NCBI GenBank assembly: GCA_938037185.1
Contig: CALHQK010000057.1
Span: forward strand, 1-12,991
Source: an uncultured Riemerella sp.
Lineage (GTDB): Bacteria; Bacteroidota; Bacteroidia; Flavobacteriales; Weeksellaceae
Length of the DNA stretch: 12,991 nucleotides
Direction: 5' to 3'
Of the stretch, positions 12,969 to 12,991 are shown piece after piece. Position numbers and translations under genes: made by a program. Within the stretch, counting starts at the first letter, position 1; each line of letters opens with the position of its first letter. The notes under the pieces are model-generated. The model made no database searches and was not told the origin of the DNA. It saw only the letters and a program-made list of their open reading frames with translations.

Positions 12969-12991
12969 TTTCTTAAAAACAATCTTTTCAC

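Overview
The window looks like the chromosome of a Bacteroidota bacterium, most likely a flavobacterium of the Chryseobacterium/Riemerella/Elizabethkingia (Weeksellaceae) type. The evidence is a moderately A+T-rich genome, no Shine-Dalgarno sequences, several exact matches to the Bacteroidota -7 promoter element TAnnTTTG just upstream of genes, several small lipoproteins, and housekeeping proteins with Bacteroidota-like sequences. No phage, plasmid, CRISPR array, rRNA or tRNA gene is visible. The genus is an inference.

Layout. Positions 1-265 hold the start of a leftward lipoprotein gene that is cut by the window edge. It diverges from tsaB (332-1015, t6A tRNA modification). Next is the one large non-coding stretch, 1016-1979, a mosaic of short repeats: a direct repeat at its two ends, a roughly 400-bp segment bounded by inverted hairpin-plus-tail modules, and two tandem 85-bp units rich in G+C hairpins. 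A Bacteroidota protein of unknown function (probable DUF6261, 1980-2744) and rnr (RNase R, 2811-4964) follow. A strong two-way terminator separates rnr from a leftward lipoprotein with YD-like repeats (5005-5898).

From a divergent promoter region at about 5900-5990, a probable rightward operon encodes a LysE-family exporter, an S66 LD-carboxypeptidase, a YraN-family protein and perhaps a small lipoprotein (5995-8366). A Crp/Fnr regulator with its own promoter and terminator (8424-9164) and panB (9188-10003, pantothenate and CoA synthesis) come next. panB meets truA (10004-10741, leftward) with abutting stop codons. A YfcE-like phosphoesterase and an Smr-domain protein form a two-gene rightward operon (10813-11806). 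The Smr gene overlaps, stop to stop, an A+T-rich leftward gene (11803-12420), which lies behind another A+T-rich lipoprotein gene (12449-12925).

Most of the window is ordinary housekeeping: tRNA modification (tsaB, truA), RNA turnover (rnr), envelope recycling (LD-carboxypeptidase) and vitamin synthesis (panB). Between these genes lie unrecognised A+T-rich genes. The observation I consider most worth following is in the repeat region. Two inverted copies of a hairpin whose loop is complementary to its own 3' tail show compensatory changes in the stem, which points to a structured RNA or single-stranded DNA element, possibly a small non-autonomous mobile element.
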